Shown here piece after piece: positions 7,305 through 15,836 of a stretch of 64,000 nt of DNA. The stretch comes from an uncultured Clostridia bacterium (GTDB lineage Bacteria > Bacillota > Clostridia > Oscillospirales > Acutalibacteraceae). The first letter of the stretch is position 1, and each line of letters opens with the position of its first letter. The stretch spans positions 1 through 64,000 of the forward strand of contig CANRNQ010000003.1 in the NCBI GenBank assembly GCA_947632045.1, written 5' to 3'. A program made the position numbers and the translations under genes. The notes below the pieces were generated by a model. That model had not been told where the DNA came from, did not search any database, and saw nothing but the letters and a program-made list of their open reading frames with translations.

Positions 7305-9038
7305 ATGACGTATGAGGGAATAGCTGCTTCAAGCGGAATCGGAATCGGAAGGGCGGTGCTTATCAAGGAGCAGGATCTGTCCTATGAGGCGAAGGCCGTA
7401 AGCAATGTCAAGGAGGAGATCGACAGGTACAACAGCGCGCTCGATAAATTCAAAAGCGACACAAGCGCAAAGGCAGATGAGCTGGAAAAAAGCGTGGGCG
7501 CGAAGGAGGCCGAAATTATAAGAGGGCACATTTTGATGATAACGGATCCCTTTATGCAATCTGAGATTGAGCGATTGATAGGCGAAGGGGAATGTGCGGA
7601 AAAAGCCCTTGAAACGATGTGCGATATGTACGCGGCCATGTTCAGCTCAACAGGGGACGAGCTTACTATGCAGCGAGTGACCGATATAGAGGACATAAGA
7701 AAGGGTATGCTTTCGATACTTCTCGGGCGGAACGAAACGGACATTGGCGACTGCCCCGGCGGAAGCGTTATAGTCGTGAAGGATCTCACGCCGTCTATGA
7801 CGGCGGGTATAAAAAAGGAAAACATAGAGGCAATCGTGACCGAAACGGGAGGCTTTACATCTCATTCGGCAATATTGGCAAGAGCACTTGAAATACCGGC
7901 CGTTTTGAGCGTGAGCAATATCACTAAGCTTATCTCGGACGGGGAGGATATAATAGTAGACGGGTCAAGCGGCAGTGTGATAAATTCGCCAAATCCGGCT
8001 CAAAGGGCTGATTACGAGGGCAGAAGGAGCAGCTTTTTGGAGGCAAAGGCGGCCTTGAGAAATTTTGTCGGCAAGGAAACAAAAACCGCCGACGGAGTGA
8101 AGCTTGAGCTCTGCTGCAACATAGGGAAGCCGGCCGACGCACATAATGTTATCGACTGCGACGGAGAGGGAGTAGGTCTGTTCAGAACGGAGTTCCTTTT
8201 TATGGACAATACCTCTCTGCCGAGCGAAGAAGAGCAATTTGAGGCTTATCGCAAGGTGGCGGCCTCTATGAACGGCAAGCCGGTGATAATAAGGACTCTC
8301 GATATAGGAGGGGATAAGGAGATACCTTATCTTGGACTCGAGCCCGAGGATAATCCGTTTTTGGGATATCGCGCCGTGCGCTACTGCCTGTCGCGTCCGG
8401 ACGTTTATAAGCCCCAGCTAAGGGCTCTGCTCAGGGCGAGCGCCTTTGGAGACGTAAGGATAATGGCGCCGCTTGTCACAACGGTAGATGAAATGAGAAG
8501 CGTTCGCGCTTTAGTTGAGGAAATAAAGTCCGAGCTCGACAGCGAGGGCGTAGAATATAATAAAAACATAAAGATCGGCGCAATGGCTGAAACTGCCGCC
8601 GCCGGAGTCGTTCCGGATCTGCTTGCGCGCGAGTCCGACTTTTTCAGCATAGGAACAAACGACCTCACCGGCTACACGATGTGCGTGGACAGGGGCAACC
8701 CGAAGGTTGCTTATCTTTATTCCGCCTATGATCCGGCGGTGCTGAGAATGATAAAAAATATAATAACCGCCGGGAAAAACGCCGGCATACCCGTAGGTAT
8801 GTGCGGCGAAGCGGCCGCCGATCCTCTGCTTATTCCGATGCTGATAGCCTTTGGGCTCGATGAATACAGCGTAAGTCCCACCTCGGTTTTGGCAACGAGA
8901 AGGACTATTTCTCTGTGGAGCGTGAATGAGGCTAAGACTCTCGCGGAAAAGGTAATGATGCTTGAAACCGAAAAAGAGGTTAAGAAGGCTCTTGCCGACG
9001 CCGCTATGCTACAGGAAAAAAAGGGCGGCAATAAATGA
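7305..9038 (+). CDS. ptsI: PTS enzyme I (phosphoenolpyruvate-protein phosphotransferase)
   Basis: At 577 residues this is full length for enzyme I, which autophosphorylates from PEP and passes the phosphate to HPr for sugar uptake. The N-terminal phosphohistidine domain ends in GGFTSHSAILARALEIPAV, with H187 the expected phosphorylated residue. The C-terminal PEP-binding barrel shows GLFRTEFLFM, TLDIGGDKE, FSIGTNDLTGYTM and the active-site cysteine in GMCGEAAAD. The ATG follows GAAAGGA at normal spacing. No HPr or enzyme II gene adjoins it, so it is probably a single-gene transcript ended by the hairpin at 9061-9111. Confidence 0.95.
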   Translation: MTYEGIAASSGIGIGRAVLIKEQDLSYEAKAVSNVKEEIDRYNSALDKFKSDTSAKADELEKSVGAKEAEIIRGHILMITDPFMQSEIERLIGEGECAEKALETMCDMYAAMFSSTGDELTMQRVTDIEDIRKGMLSILLGRNETDIGDCPGGSVIVVKDLTPSMTAGIKKENIEAIVTETGGFTSHSAILARALEIPAVLSVSNITKLISDGEDIIVDGSSGSVINSPNPAQRADYEGRRSSFLEAKAALRNFVGKETKTADGVKLELCCNIGKPADAHNVIDCDGEGVGLFRTEFLFMDNTSLPSEEEQFEAYRKVAASMNGKPVIIRTLDIGGDKEIPYLGLEPEDNPFLGYRAVRYCLSRPDVYKPQLRALLRASAFGDVRIMAPLVTTVDEMRSVRALVEEIKSELDSEGVEYNKNIKIGAMAETAAAGVVPDLLARESDFFSIGTNDLTGYTMCVDRGNPKVAYLYSAYDPAVLRMIKNIITAGKNAGIPVGMCGEAAADPLLIPMLIAFGLDEYSVSPTSVLATRRTISLWSVNEAKTLAEKVMMLETEKEVKKALADAAMLQEKKGGNK

Positions 9039-9060
9039 TTTTTTAGTTGCTTTCTCGCTT

Positions 9061-9111
9061 ACAGCAGCTTTACCGACTCGCGCCGGTAAAGCTGCTGCTT
9101 TTATATTTTTA
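9061..9111 (+). terminator. Intrinsic terminator of ptsI (member of a repeated hairpin family)
   Basis: AGCAGCTTTACCG (9063-9075) pairs with CGGTAAAGCTGCT (9084-9096), followed by CTTTTATATTTTT. The same core recurs at 9131, 29229, 36647 and 56587. Confidence 0.8.
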
Positions 9112-9130
9112 GAAAGGAGCTAAGGAGCCC

Positions 9131-9166
9131 GAGACTTTACCGTATCGCAGCGGTAAAGCCTCTTTC
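9131..9166 (+). repeat. Second copy of the CTTTACCG hairpin
   Basis: GAGACTTTACCG (9131-9142) pairs with CGGTAAAGCCTC (9151-9162), with one mismatch. It lies 35 bases beyond the ptsI terminator and shares its core, so it may be a degenerate duplicate. Confidence 0.55.
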
Positions 9167-9176
9167 AGCGGGCGAT

Positions 9177-9205
9177 TTGACAATATATTAAAATGAAATT
9201 ATAAT
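9177..9205 (+). promoter_or_regulatory. Strong promoter for the CHAP-lectin-dockerin gene
   Basis: TTGACA (9177-9182), a 17-base spacer and TATAAT (9200-9205) make a consensus vegetative promoter, with a leader of about 105 bases. Confidence 0.65.
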
Positions 9206-9316
9206 GTGAAGTACAATTCAAATATATGAGCCCTTTGACGTTTATGTAGGGGGCGAGATATTTGGATTATATTTAAATACTTGGATATTTAAAAATCAAA
9301 AAATGGGGGAACAAAT

Positions 9317-10771
9317 ATGAAAGCTACACACAAAAGAATAGCTTCGCTGCTGATGACCTTTATTCTGTCGTTCGGCTTTATTGCGGGGCTTACGTCTATA
9401 AAGTCGAGCGCTCTCGACTTTAAGCCGAGGCTTACCGCTCCTGATAAGAATAACAGATACTATTTCAAGGACAATCCCTTTTATCAGGCGGGCATAGGAA
9501 TGCCAAACTGCACGGCGTACGCATACGGAAGGGCATTTGAGCTGCTTGGAACCCAGCCCAAGCTTCCAAAGGGAAACGCCGGATCCTGGTGGTGGGACAA
9601 CAAGGAAAGCAATACCTATCCATATGGCTCAACTCCGAAATTAGGCGCGATAGCCTGCTGGGACGACTATGATAAAAACAACGGTCACGTCGCCGTGGTA
9701 GAGGAGATAAACGGCTCAAGGGTGACGATATCGGAATCATATTATAACAGGGTGTTTTTCCAAACGCTGACCATGAACGCCGATTCTTCGGATTACTCGA
9801 GTTATCGCTTTTTGGGCTATATCTATATCGGAGATTTCACGCCGGTATCAAGCGACAAAAAGGCCCCGACCGTAAGCGATATCGTGGTTTCGAGGGTATC
9901 GAAGGAGGGCTACAAAATAACCTTCAGGGTGAGCGACGAGAGCGAAATAAAGAGCGTTCAATACGCAGTGTGGACAGGCAAAAACGGAGGAAGCAGCGCG
10001 AAAAAGCATAACGTAAGCTTGAAAAACAACGCGGCCTCGTTTTATGTCAAGGCGAGCGATTATAACAACGCGACCTCGGGCTACCGAACCTCTATATATG
10101 CGACCGACGCATACGGGAACCAATCCGTGACCTCGGCGCCCACAGTCAACTTGACGGACGAGCCGATAGAGATATATTCTATCGAGTATAACGGCTGCTT
10201 ATATAAGGTGTATAATTCAGGCCTCAGCTGGACGGAGGCGGAAAAATGGTGCGAAAATAACGGCGGCACTCTGGCGACGGCTCGAACCGCCGACGAGTGG
10301 GAGATTATAAAAAATCTGCTTGCAAAATATTACTACACCCCGTGCTGGCTTGGAGCCGAAAGCAAAAGCGGCAAGTGGAAATGGGTAACGGGAGAAGCCT
10401 TGAGCTTTACGAACTGGAGAAAAGGCGAGCCTAATAATTCAAACGGCAACGAATTTTACATGGGCACATACGGCGGCTTGTACGATGCAAAGGGCTGGAA
10501 CGACTTTAACGAGGATAACGCCAATATAGGCGGATTTGTCTTTAAGAGCCTTAAGACCTCGGGAATATGCGGCGATGTAAACGGCGACGGCAGTGTAAAC
10601 GCGGCCGACCGTATGACGCTGACCCGTTTTCTTGCACATTGGAACGGGGTCGCAATTATAAGCAGCGTCGCGGATCTAAATTTGGACGGTGAGATCACAG
10701 CAGGCGACAGAATGGTGCTCACAAGGCATCTGGCAAATTGGCAGGGATATGAAAAGCTGCCGCTCGAATGA
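9317..10771 (+). CDS. Secreted CHAP amidase with C-type lectin and dockerin domains
   Basis: The 484-residue protein starts with a signal peptide (about 1-33). A CHAP domain follows, with NCTAYAYGRAF (C65 as nucleophile) and GHVAVVEEI (H124), the Cys/His pair of peptidoglycan amidases and endopeptidases. A beta-sandwich of the GBS Bsp/Ig type spans about 185-280 (VSDIVVSRVSKEGYKITFRVSD). A C-type lectin-like domain spans about 287-412 (WTEAEKWCENNGGTLATA, WLGAES, FTNWRKGEPNN). A type I dockerin closes the protein with two calcium repeats, DVNGDGSVNAAD and DLNLDGEITAGD. It is likely cell-surface or complex-bound and acts on cell wall, with the lectin domain giving ligand binding. A bacterial protein joining all three modules is uncommon. 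Translation starts at an ATG behind GGGGGAA. Confidence 0.85.
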   Translation: MKATHKRIASLLMTFILSFGFIAGLTSIKSSALDFKPRLTAPDKNNRYYFKDNPFYQAGIGMPNCTAYAYGRAFELLGTQPKLPKGNAGSWWWDNKESNTYPYGSTPKLGAIACWDDYDKNNGHVAVVEEINGSRVTISESYYNRVFFQTLTMNADSSDYSSYRFLGYIYIGDFTPVSSDKKAPTVSDIVVSRVSKEGYKITFRVSDESEIKSVQYAVWTGKNGGSSAKKHNVSLKNNAASFYVKASDYNNATSGYRTSIYATDAYGNQSVTSAPTVNLTDEPIEIYSIEYNGCLYKVYNSGLSWTEAEKWCENNGGTLATARTADEWEIIKNLLAKYYYTPCWLGAESKSGKWKWVTGEALSFTNWRKGEPNNSNGNEFYMGTYGGLYDAKGWNDFNEDNANIGGFVFKSLKTSGICGDVNGDGSVNAADRMTLTRFLAHWNGVAIISSVADLNLDGEITAGDRMVLTRHLANWQGYEKLPLE

Positions 10772-10830
10772 GCCTTGTATCCATAGCTTTATTAAGCTTT
10801 ATTTTTCATATATATCATATATATTATTTG

Positions 10831-10863
10831 ACCGAGGGACGCTCAAATGCAGCGCCCCTCGGT
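10831..10863 (+). terminator. Bidirectional hairpin between convergent genes
   Basis: ACCGAGGG (10831-10838) pairs with CCCTCGGT (10856-10863). It lies between the dockerin gene and the convergent MATE gene. The T run is weak on either strand. Confidence 0.5.
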
Positions 10864-10902
10864 CGCGTTTGTCTAAGGCTTTTTCGTCGGCGGCCGGTGC
10901 AT

Positions 10903-12234
10903 TTAAGTCTGCCGCGCCCATTTGCCCGAGCGGTAAAAAATTATAGACAAAACGGTAGCCGCGGACCAGCCTATCGGCCAAGCGCACCATATTCCTACTG
11001 AGCCGAGAGAGGTTCTTGATAGTATAATCGCAAGGCCGACGCGAAGTATTAAATCCGTAAATGTGGCTATCATAAACTTTTTCATCATTCCCGCGCCGCG
11101 CAGTATGCCGTCCGCGACGAGCTTTGCGGCTATCACGAAGTAAAACGGTGAGAGTATACGCAAAAATACAACTCCCGTCTGAACGGCGGCGGGGGTGGGG
11201 CTGTCGATGAAGAAATACAAAAACTGTGTTCCGCAGAAAATATAGAGTAGGCAAAGCGGCAGGCAGATGCTCCATACCAGCCTTATACCCGCCGAAAAGC
11301 CCGCCTTGACGCGGGCAAGCCGCCTTGCGCCTATGTTCTGAGCGGTGTAATTCGATATGCCGTTGCCGAGAGTCGTAAGCGAGGTAACAACAAGGTTGTT
11401 GAGCTTGACCGCGGCGGAATATCCCGCCACGACCGAGGTGCCGAAGCCGTTTATGACGCTCTGTATAACTATATTGCCGACGGAGATGAAGCTCTGCTGG
11501 AGAATGCTCGGTACGGCTATCGAGGAAAAGCTCTTGAGTATCGGCACGGAAAACAGCGGGGTCTTTTCGTCCGTTTTAAATTTTTTTAAACGAAGCAGAA
11601 CGACCGCGACGGCGAGAACACAGCTTATGCCCTGACAGAGAAATGTAGCACACGCGATTCCCGAGACCCCCATATCAAACGCCTTAACGAACAGAATATC
11701 TGCGGCGATATTCGCGGCAGATGAGAGCGCCAGAAAGATAAACGGCGTTTTTGAATCGCCCAAGGCGGAGAATATTCCGGTGGAGATGTTGTAAAAGAAA
11801 ACAAAGGGGAGTCCGAATATGTAAATATCGAGATATAATTTTGAGTCCGCGAAAATATTTTCCGGAGTTCTTATAAGGCGCAGGAGTATATCCGATAGCG
11901 AAACGCCGGCCGTCATTAAGACCGCGCACAGCACAGCGCTTGATATAATAGAGGTGTAAACCGCCGTTTTCATTTTTGAGTATTCCTTTGCGCCGAAATA
12001 CTGCGAAACTATGACGGAGCAGCCGATGTTGCAGCCGAAGGCAAAGGCGATAAATATCAATGTTATCTCATAGCTGTTGCCGACTGCGGCAAGCGCGCCT
12101 TCGCCTATGAATTTACCCGCGACCCAGCTGTCGGCTATGTTATATAGCTGCTGAAAAATAATGCTTCCGAAAAGCGGAAGGCAAAATTTCCATAAAACCG
12201 TCGAAGGCTTGCCGACGGTCAGATCCTTTATCAT
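10903..12234 (-). CDS. MATE family multidrug/sodium exporter
   Basis: At 443 residues with about twelve hydrophobic segments, this is a typical MATE transporter, exporting cationic drugs or metabolites in exchange for Na+ or H+. The N-terminus KPSTVLWKFCLPLFGSIIFQQLYNIADSWVAGKFIGEGALAAVGNS shows the family's first-helix signature, and GNGISNYTAQNIGARRL begins the second half, as expected for a two-fold repeat. The ATG follows AGAGAGGGAATG. A promoter reads leftward (TTTACA, complement of 12321-12326; TATAAT, complement of 12298-12303; 17-base spacer). The substrate cannot be inferred. Confidence 0.88.
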   Translation of the reverse strand: MIKDLTVGKPSTVLWKFCLPLFGSIIFQQLYNIADSWVAGKFIGEGALAAVGNSYEITLIFIAFAFGCNIGCSVIVSQYFGAKEYSKMKTAVYTSIISSAVLCAVLMTAGVSLSDILLRLIRTPENIFADSKLYLDIYIFGLPFVFFYNISTGIFSALGDSKTPFIFLALSSAANIAADILFVKAFDMGVSGIACATFLCQGISCVLAVAVVLLRLKKFKTDEKTPLFSVPILKSFSSIAVPSILQQSFISVGNIVIQSVINGFGTSVVAGYSAAVKLNNLVVTSLTTLGNGISNYTAQNIGARRLARVKAGFSAGIRLVWSICLPLCLLYIFCGTQFLYFFIDSPTPAAVQTGVVFLRILSPFYFVIAAKLVADGILRGAGMMKKFMIATFTDLILRVGLAIILSRTSLGSVGIWCAWPIGWSAATVLSIIFYRSGKWARQT

Positions 12235-12297
12235 AAAACATTCCCTCTCTCACTATGCGGCGCTTGTCCATAACTGCCGCCGCTTTTCCGCCGTCTA

Positions 12298-12326
12298 TTA
12301 TAATACGAATGAGCCTGTTTGTAAAT
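12298..12326 (-). promoter_or_regulatory. Candidate promoter of the first MATE gene
   Basis: On the minus strand, TTTACA (12326-12321) and TATAAT (12303-12298) are 17 bases apart. Confidence 0.5.
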
Positions 12327-12385
12327 ATCTATCCCCAAAGGCCGCAAAAGCCGTATCCTTCCGCCAATTTTGACCGTGCTGCCAC

Positions 12386-12414
12386 TTGTAATTGCAAAAA
12401 TAATAATGTATAAT
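12386..12414 (+). promoter_or_regulatory. Candidate promoter of the thi operon
   Basis: TTGTAA (12386-12391) and TATAAT (12409-12414) with 17-base spacing place the start point just before the TPP riboswitch. Confidence 0.55.
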
Positions 12415-12423
12415 GTATTTATT

Positions 12424-12514
12424 CAATCGGGGAGCTTGTGTAACAGGCTGAGAGGAAGGTTGTACCTTCGACCCTTATACCTGATGCGGATAATGCCGCC
12501 GTAGGAAGCTGTGT
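12424..12514 (+). promoter_or_regulatory. TPP riboswitch (THI box)
   Basis: The conserved elements of the thiamine pyrophosphate aptamer are in order: CGGGGAGC, ACAGGCTGAGAGG, ACCCTTATACCTGAT, GCGGATAATGCCGC and GTAGGAAGC. It lies directly downstream of a promoter and upstream of a terminator hairpin and thiS, so bound TPP should lower expression of the thiamine genes. Confidence 0.95.
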
Positions 12515-12523
12515 TAAATTCTT

Positions 12524-12558
12524 TCGGAGACATACCGGCGAGTGTGTCTCCGATTTTT
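12524..12558 (+). terminator. Riboswitch expression-platform terminator
   Basis: TCGGAGACA (12524-12532) pairs with TGTCTCCGA (12545-12553) and runs into TTTTT. It sits ten bases past the aptamer and ahead of thiS, the position expected for TPP-dependent premature termination. Confidence 0.8.
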
Positions 12559-12589
12559 ATATGCCAAAGGCCGATAAGGAGATGTATAT

Positions 12590-12784
12590 ATGGTAAAGAT
12601 AAACGGAGAGCTTCTGACCGTCGAGGGGAAAACTCTGGCGGAATATTTAAAAACGACCGAGTATGAGCCGCAGAGAATAGCAGTGGAGCGCAACGGAGAG
12701 ATAGTCCCAAAGTCTAAATATGACGACACTCTGCTCAAAGACGGCGATACCGTAGAGATAGTGAGCTTTGTCGGGGGAGGCTGA
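12590..12784 (+). CDS. thiS: Sulfur carrier protein ThiS
   Basis: This 64-residue ubiquitin-fold protein ends in Gly-Gly (VSFVGGG), the tail that is adenylated and thiocarboxylated to carry sulfur into the thiazole ring of thiamine. It has the small beta-grasp pattern, starting MVKINGELLTVEG and with VERNGEIVPKSKYDDTLLKDGDTVEIV. It is the first gene of the riboswitch-controlled thiSFGH operon, and thiF begins six bases later. Confidence 0.93.
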   Translation: MVKINGELLTVEGKTLAEYLKTTEYEPQRIAVERNGEIVPKSKYDDTLLKDGDTVEIVSFVGGG

Positions 12785-12790
12785 CCTTTG

Positions 12791-13426
12791 ATGATACCCA
12801 CAAGGGAGGAATGGTTTGCGGCTCTTGCGGCAAGGCACGGGGAGCGGCTGCAAAAAAGATTGTCGGCCGCCTCGGTTGCTGTGTGCGGGCTCGGAGGGCT
12901 CGGCTCTAATATCGCGATATGCCTTGCAAGGGCGGGGGTCGGCAAGCTTATACTCATAGACTTTGATAAGGTGGATATAACAAATCTACACAGGCAGCAG
13001 TATAAGGCGACGCAAATCGGCATGAACAAGTCCGACGCGCTTAAGGAAAATCTCCTTGAAATAGCCCCGTATCTTAAGACGGAAACGCACAATATAAAAA
13101 TCACAAGGGAAAATATGCGAAAGCTTTTGCTTGGCGCTGATATAATATGCGAGGCCTTTGACAAGCCGGAGGAAAAGGCTATGCTCGCGGACGGAGTTTT
13201 TGAGATGACGCCGGACAAGATTCTTGTTTCGGGCTCAGGCATGGCGGGGCTCGCCTCGGCAAACCTGATAAGGACGAGAAAAATCACCTCGCGTTTTGTG
13301 CTGTGCGGCGACGAAAGCTCGGATATATCTGACGGGAAGGGGCTGTTTTCCTCGCGGGTAATGCTCTGTGCCGCCCACCAGGCTCATGCCGTGATAAGAA
13401 TAATAGCCGGCGAAAATGATTTTTAA
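12791..13426 (+). CDS. thiF: ThiF-family adenylyltransferase for ThiS
   Basis: ThiF activates the ThiS C-terminus with ATP. The 211-residue protein shows the nucleotide loop GLGGLGSNIA (about residues 33-42), then LILIDFDKVDITNLHRQQY and the helix-capping SGMAGL loop. It is the short form without the zinc-binding CxxC pair of E. coli ThiF, as in the clostridial ThiF family 2. The start at ATG 12791 is preferred over the TTG just before it; the ribosome site GGGGAGG lies within the end of thiS. Confidence 0.88.
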   Translation: MIPTREEWFAALAARHGERLQKRLSAASVAVCGLGGLGSNIAICLARAGVGKLILIDFDKVDITNLHRQQYKATQIGMNKSDALKENLLEIAPYLKTETHNIKITRENMRKLLLGADIICEAFDKPEEKAMLADGVFEMTPDKILVSGSGMAGLASANLIRTRKITSRFVLCGDESSDISDGKGLFSSRVMLCAAHQAHAVIRIIAGENDF

Positions 13427-13460
13427 AAATGAAAAACTAAAGGCGAAAGAGGGATAATAA

Positions 13461-14228
13461 ATGGATGATAAGCTTATAATAGGCGGGCGCGAGTTTAATT
13501 CGCGCTTTATTCTCGGCTCGGGCAAATATTCGCTCAGCCTGATAGAGGCGGCTGTGCGCGACGCGGGCGCAGAGATAATTACCCTTGCGGTGCGCCGCGC
13601 CAACACAAAGGAAAAGGAGAACATACTCGACTTTATTCCAAAGGGAGTGACTCTCCTGCCGAACACCTCGGGCGCGAGAAACGCCGAGGAGGCGGTTCGC
13701 ATTGCGAGGCTTGCGCGTGAGCTCGGCTGCGGCAGCTTTGTAAAGGTGGAGATAATGCGCGACGCAAAATATCTTCTGCCCGATAATGCCGAAACTGTGA
13801 GAGCGACGGAGATCCTCGCAAAGGAGGGCTTTGTCGTTATGCCTTATATGTATCCCGATTTGAACGCGGCGCGCGACCTTGTGAACGCCGGCGCGGCGGC
13901 TGTGATGCCCTTGGCGTCGCCGATAGGCTCAAACAAGGGACTTGCGACAAAGGAATTTATACAGATTTTAATCGACGAAATAGACCTGCCTATAATCGTT
14001 GACGCGGGAATAGGCAGACCCTCGCAGGCTTGCGAGGCCATGGAAATGGGGGCGGCTGCTATAATGGCTAATACCGCCCTTGCGACCGCGGGTGATCTGC
14101 CGCTGATGGCGGCGGCGTTCAAGCTTGCGATAGAAGCGGGCAGACGGGCGTATTTGTCCGGCTTGGGCAGAGTGCTCGCCAGAGGCTCGGCTGCATCCGA
14201 CCCGCTCACGGGATTTTTGCGCGACTGA
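13461..14228 (+). CDS. thiG: Thiazole synthase
   Basis: ThiG forms the thiazole phosphate ring from deoxyxylulose 5-phosphate, ThiS thiocarboxylate and dehydroglycine. The 255-residue barrel is full length. Motifs include [12 protein letters not shown] near the start, FVKVEIM with K95 as the Schiff-base lysine, [13 protein letters not shown] and [14 protein letters not shown] for phosphate binding. It lies between thiF and thiH under the same riboswitch. Confidence 0.95.
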   Translation: MDDKLIIGGREFNSRFILGSGKYSLSLIEAAVRDAGAEIITLAVRRANTKEKENILDFIPKGVTLLPNTSGARNAEEAVRIARLARELGCGSFVKVEIMRDAKYLLPDNAETVRATEILAKEGFVVMPYMYPDLNAARDLVNAGAAAVMPLASPIGSNKGLATKEFIQILIDEIDLPIIVDAGIGRPSQACEAMEMGAAAIMANTALATAGDLPLMAAAFKLAIEAGRRAYLSGLGRVLARGSAASDPLTGFLRD

Positions 14229-14241
14229 GGGAGGCGACAGT

Positions 14242-15498
14242 ATGGACAGCAATCAATTTCTTGTGGATTCGGAATATTTGTCGCCGGAGGCTCTAAAAAG
14301 AAAGCACAGGCTTGAAAACGACCCAAGCAGCAGGAAAAATCATATGGAATATTTGCCGGGCATGGAAAGGATAGAGTCGGACGTTTGCGACAGGGTGATT
14401 TCCCAGATGAAGGAATACTGCCCCGAGAAATACACGGCAAGGGACGTTGAGGCGGCGCTTGAGCGCGAGGTCTGCGGCATAGAGGACCTAAAGGCTCTGC
14501 TTTCTCCGGCGGCTGAGCCCTTTTTGGAGCGCATGGCGGAAAGGGCGCGGGTGGAAACCGGCAAGCACTTCGGTAACACAGTCTATCTCTTCACCCCGCT
14601 TTACATTGCAAATTATTGCGAAAACTACTGCGTCTACTGCGGCTTTAACTGCTATAATCACATAAGGCGAATGAAGCTGTCGCCTGAGCAGATAGAGCGT
14701 GAGATGAAGGTTATAGCCGAAAGCGGCATGGAGGAGATACTTATCCTCACCGGCGAAAGCAGGGCGCACAGCAGCGTTGAATATATAGGCGAGGCGTGCA
14801 GGCTCGCGAGGAAATATTTCCGCATGGTGGGGCTTGAAATATACCCCGTGAATACGGACGAGTACCGCTATCTGCACGAGTGCGGAGCGGACTATGTGAC
14901 TGTTTTTCAGGAAACCTATGACTCCGACAAATACGAAGCTTTGCACCTGTATGGGCACAAGCGCGTGTGGCCGTACCGTTTTGACGCTCAGGAAAGAGCT
15001 CTGCGCGCAGGTATGCGCGGAGTTGCGTTTTCGGCTCTTTTGGGGCTTTCCGATTTTCGCCGCGACGCGCTCGCCGGAGCCTTGCACGTATATTATTTGC
15101 AGAGAAAATATCCCCACGCCGAGATGTCGCTGTCCTGTCCAAGACTGCGCCCGATACTCAACAACGATAAAATAAACCCGAACGACGTGGGCGAGAGGCA
15201 GCTTTGCCAGATAATTTGCGCTTACCGCATTTTCCTGCCCTTTGTCGGCATAACGGTTTCGTCAAGAGAAAGCGCTGAGTTTCGCAATGGCATCGTAAGG
15301 ATAGCCGCGACAAAGGTATCCGCCGGAGTTTCTACCGGCATAGGCGATCACGAGAGCAAGTACAGCGGCAAGGAGTCAAGCTGCGAGCAGGGCGACGAGC
15401 AGTTTGAGATATGGGATGGCCGCAGCCTTGAAAAGATGTACGGCGACATATCCGCCGAGGGCTTGCAGCCGGTTTTGAACGACTATCTTTATGTGTAG
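14242..15498 (+). CDS. thiH: 2-iminoacetate synthase (tyrosine lyase), radical SAM
   Basis: ThiH cleaves tyrosine to dehydroglycine and p-cresol, supplying the C-N unit for ThiG in anaerobes. The radical SAM cluster motif C126-ENY-C130-VY-C133 is intact, followed by GFNCYNHIRRMKL, ILTGES and HHTI-like C-terminal parts (SAGVSTGIGDHE). At 418 residues it is slightly longer than usual at the N-terminus. It ends the operon; a GC-rich hairpin follows at 15549-15574. Confidence 0.93.
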   Translation: MDSNQFLVDSEYLSPEALKRKHRLENDPSSRKNHMEYLPGMERIESDVCDRVISQMKEYCPEKYTARDVEAALEREVCGIEDLKALLSPAAEPFLERMAERARVETGKHFGNTVYLFTPLYIANYCENYCVYCGFNCYNHIRRMKLSPEQIEREMKVIAESGMEEILILTGESRAHSSVEYIGEACRLARKYFRMVGLEIYPVNTDEYRYLHECGADYVTVFQETYDSDKYEALHLYGHKRVWPYRFDAQERALRAGMRGVAFSALLGLSDFRRDALAGALHVYYLQRKYPHAEMSLSCPRLRPILNNDKINPNDVGERQLCQIICAYRIFLPFVGITVSSRESAEFRNGIVRIAATKVSAGVSTGIGDHESKYSGKESSCEQGDEQFEIWDGRSLEKMYGDISAEGLQPVLNDYLYV

Positions 15499-15836
15499 CG
15501 CTATATAACATTTTTGTACGAGGAAGGAGCGAAGCTCTCCTAAAAATTCCCCGCCTTTTCGGCGGGGATCTTTTATGCCCATAAATCGGCCGAGCATGGA
15601 GAGCCTAAATAAGCGTAATATTCTTTAAATGATAAATGGGGCTGCAAGAGGCGGCGACTCCCGATCAAGGCCTTTTCTTGATTAGGCTTTATACCCGTAA
15701 ATTAATTGCGCCGCAAAGAGCGGAGCCCCTCCGTATTAAATTCAATATTAAAGCTGCGGTCAATCCCCTGCATAATTTCTCCGCTTTTTACAATAATAAG
15801 CTTGAGTAAATGAGTGAATATGATAGGGGAGATAAT
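15499..15836. other. Intergenic region between thiH and spoVAF-like gene
   Basis: Contents are the terminator at 15549-15574 and a structured-looking block at about 15638-15735, in which GGGGCT pairs with AGCCCC and TCAAG with CTTGA. No promoter with good boxes was recognised; a sporulation sigma-factor promoter would be expected but cannot be assigned by eye. Confidence 0.35.
15549..15574 (+). terminator. Intrinsic terminator of thiSFGH
   Basis: CCCCGCC (15549-15555) pairs with GGCGGGG (15561-15567), loop TTTTC, then ATCTTTTA. Confidence 0.7.

Noticed and set aside
7382-8668. Long open frames opposite ptsI
   Set aside because: These are shadows of a well-supported gene. They are rich in Ser, Ala and Leu and have no start sites.
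12514-13287. 257-codon minus-strand frame across thiS and thiF
   Set aside because: It lies wholly opposite recognised genes and across the riboswitch terminator; a codon-bias shadow.
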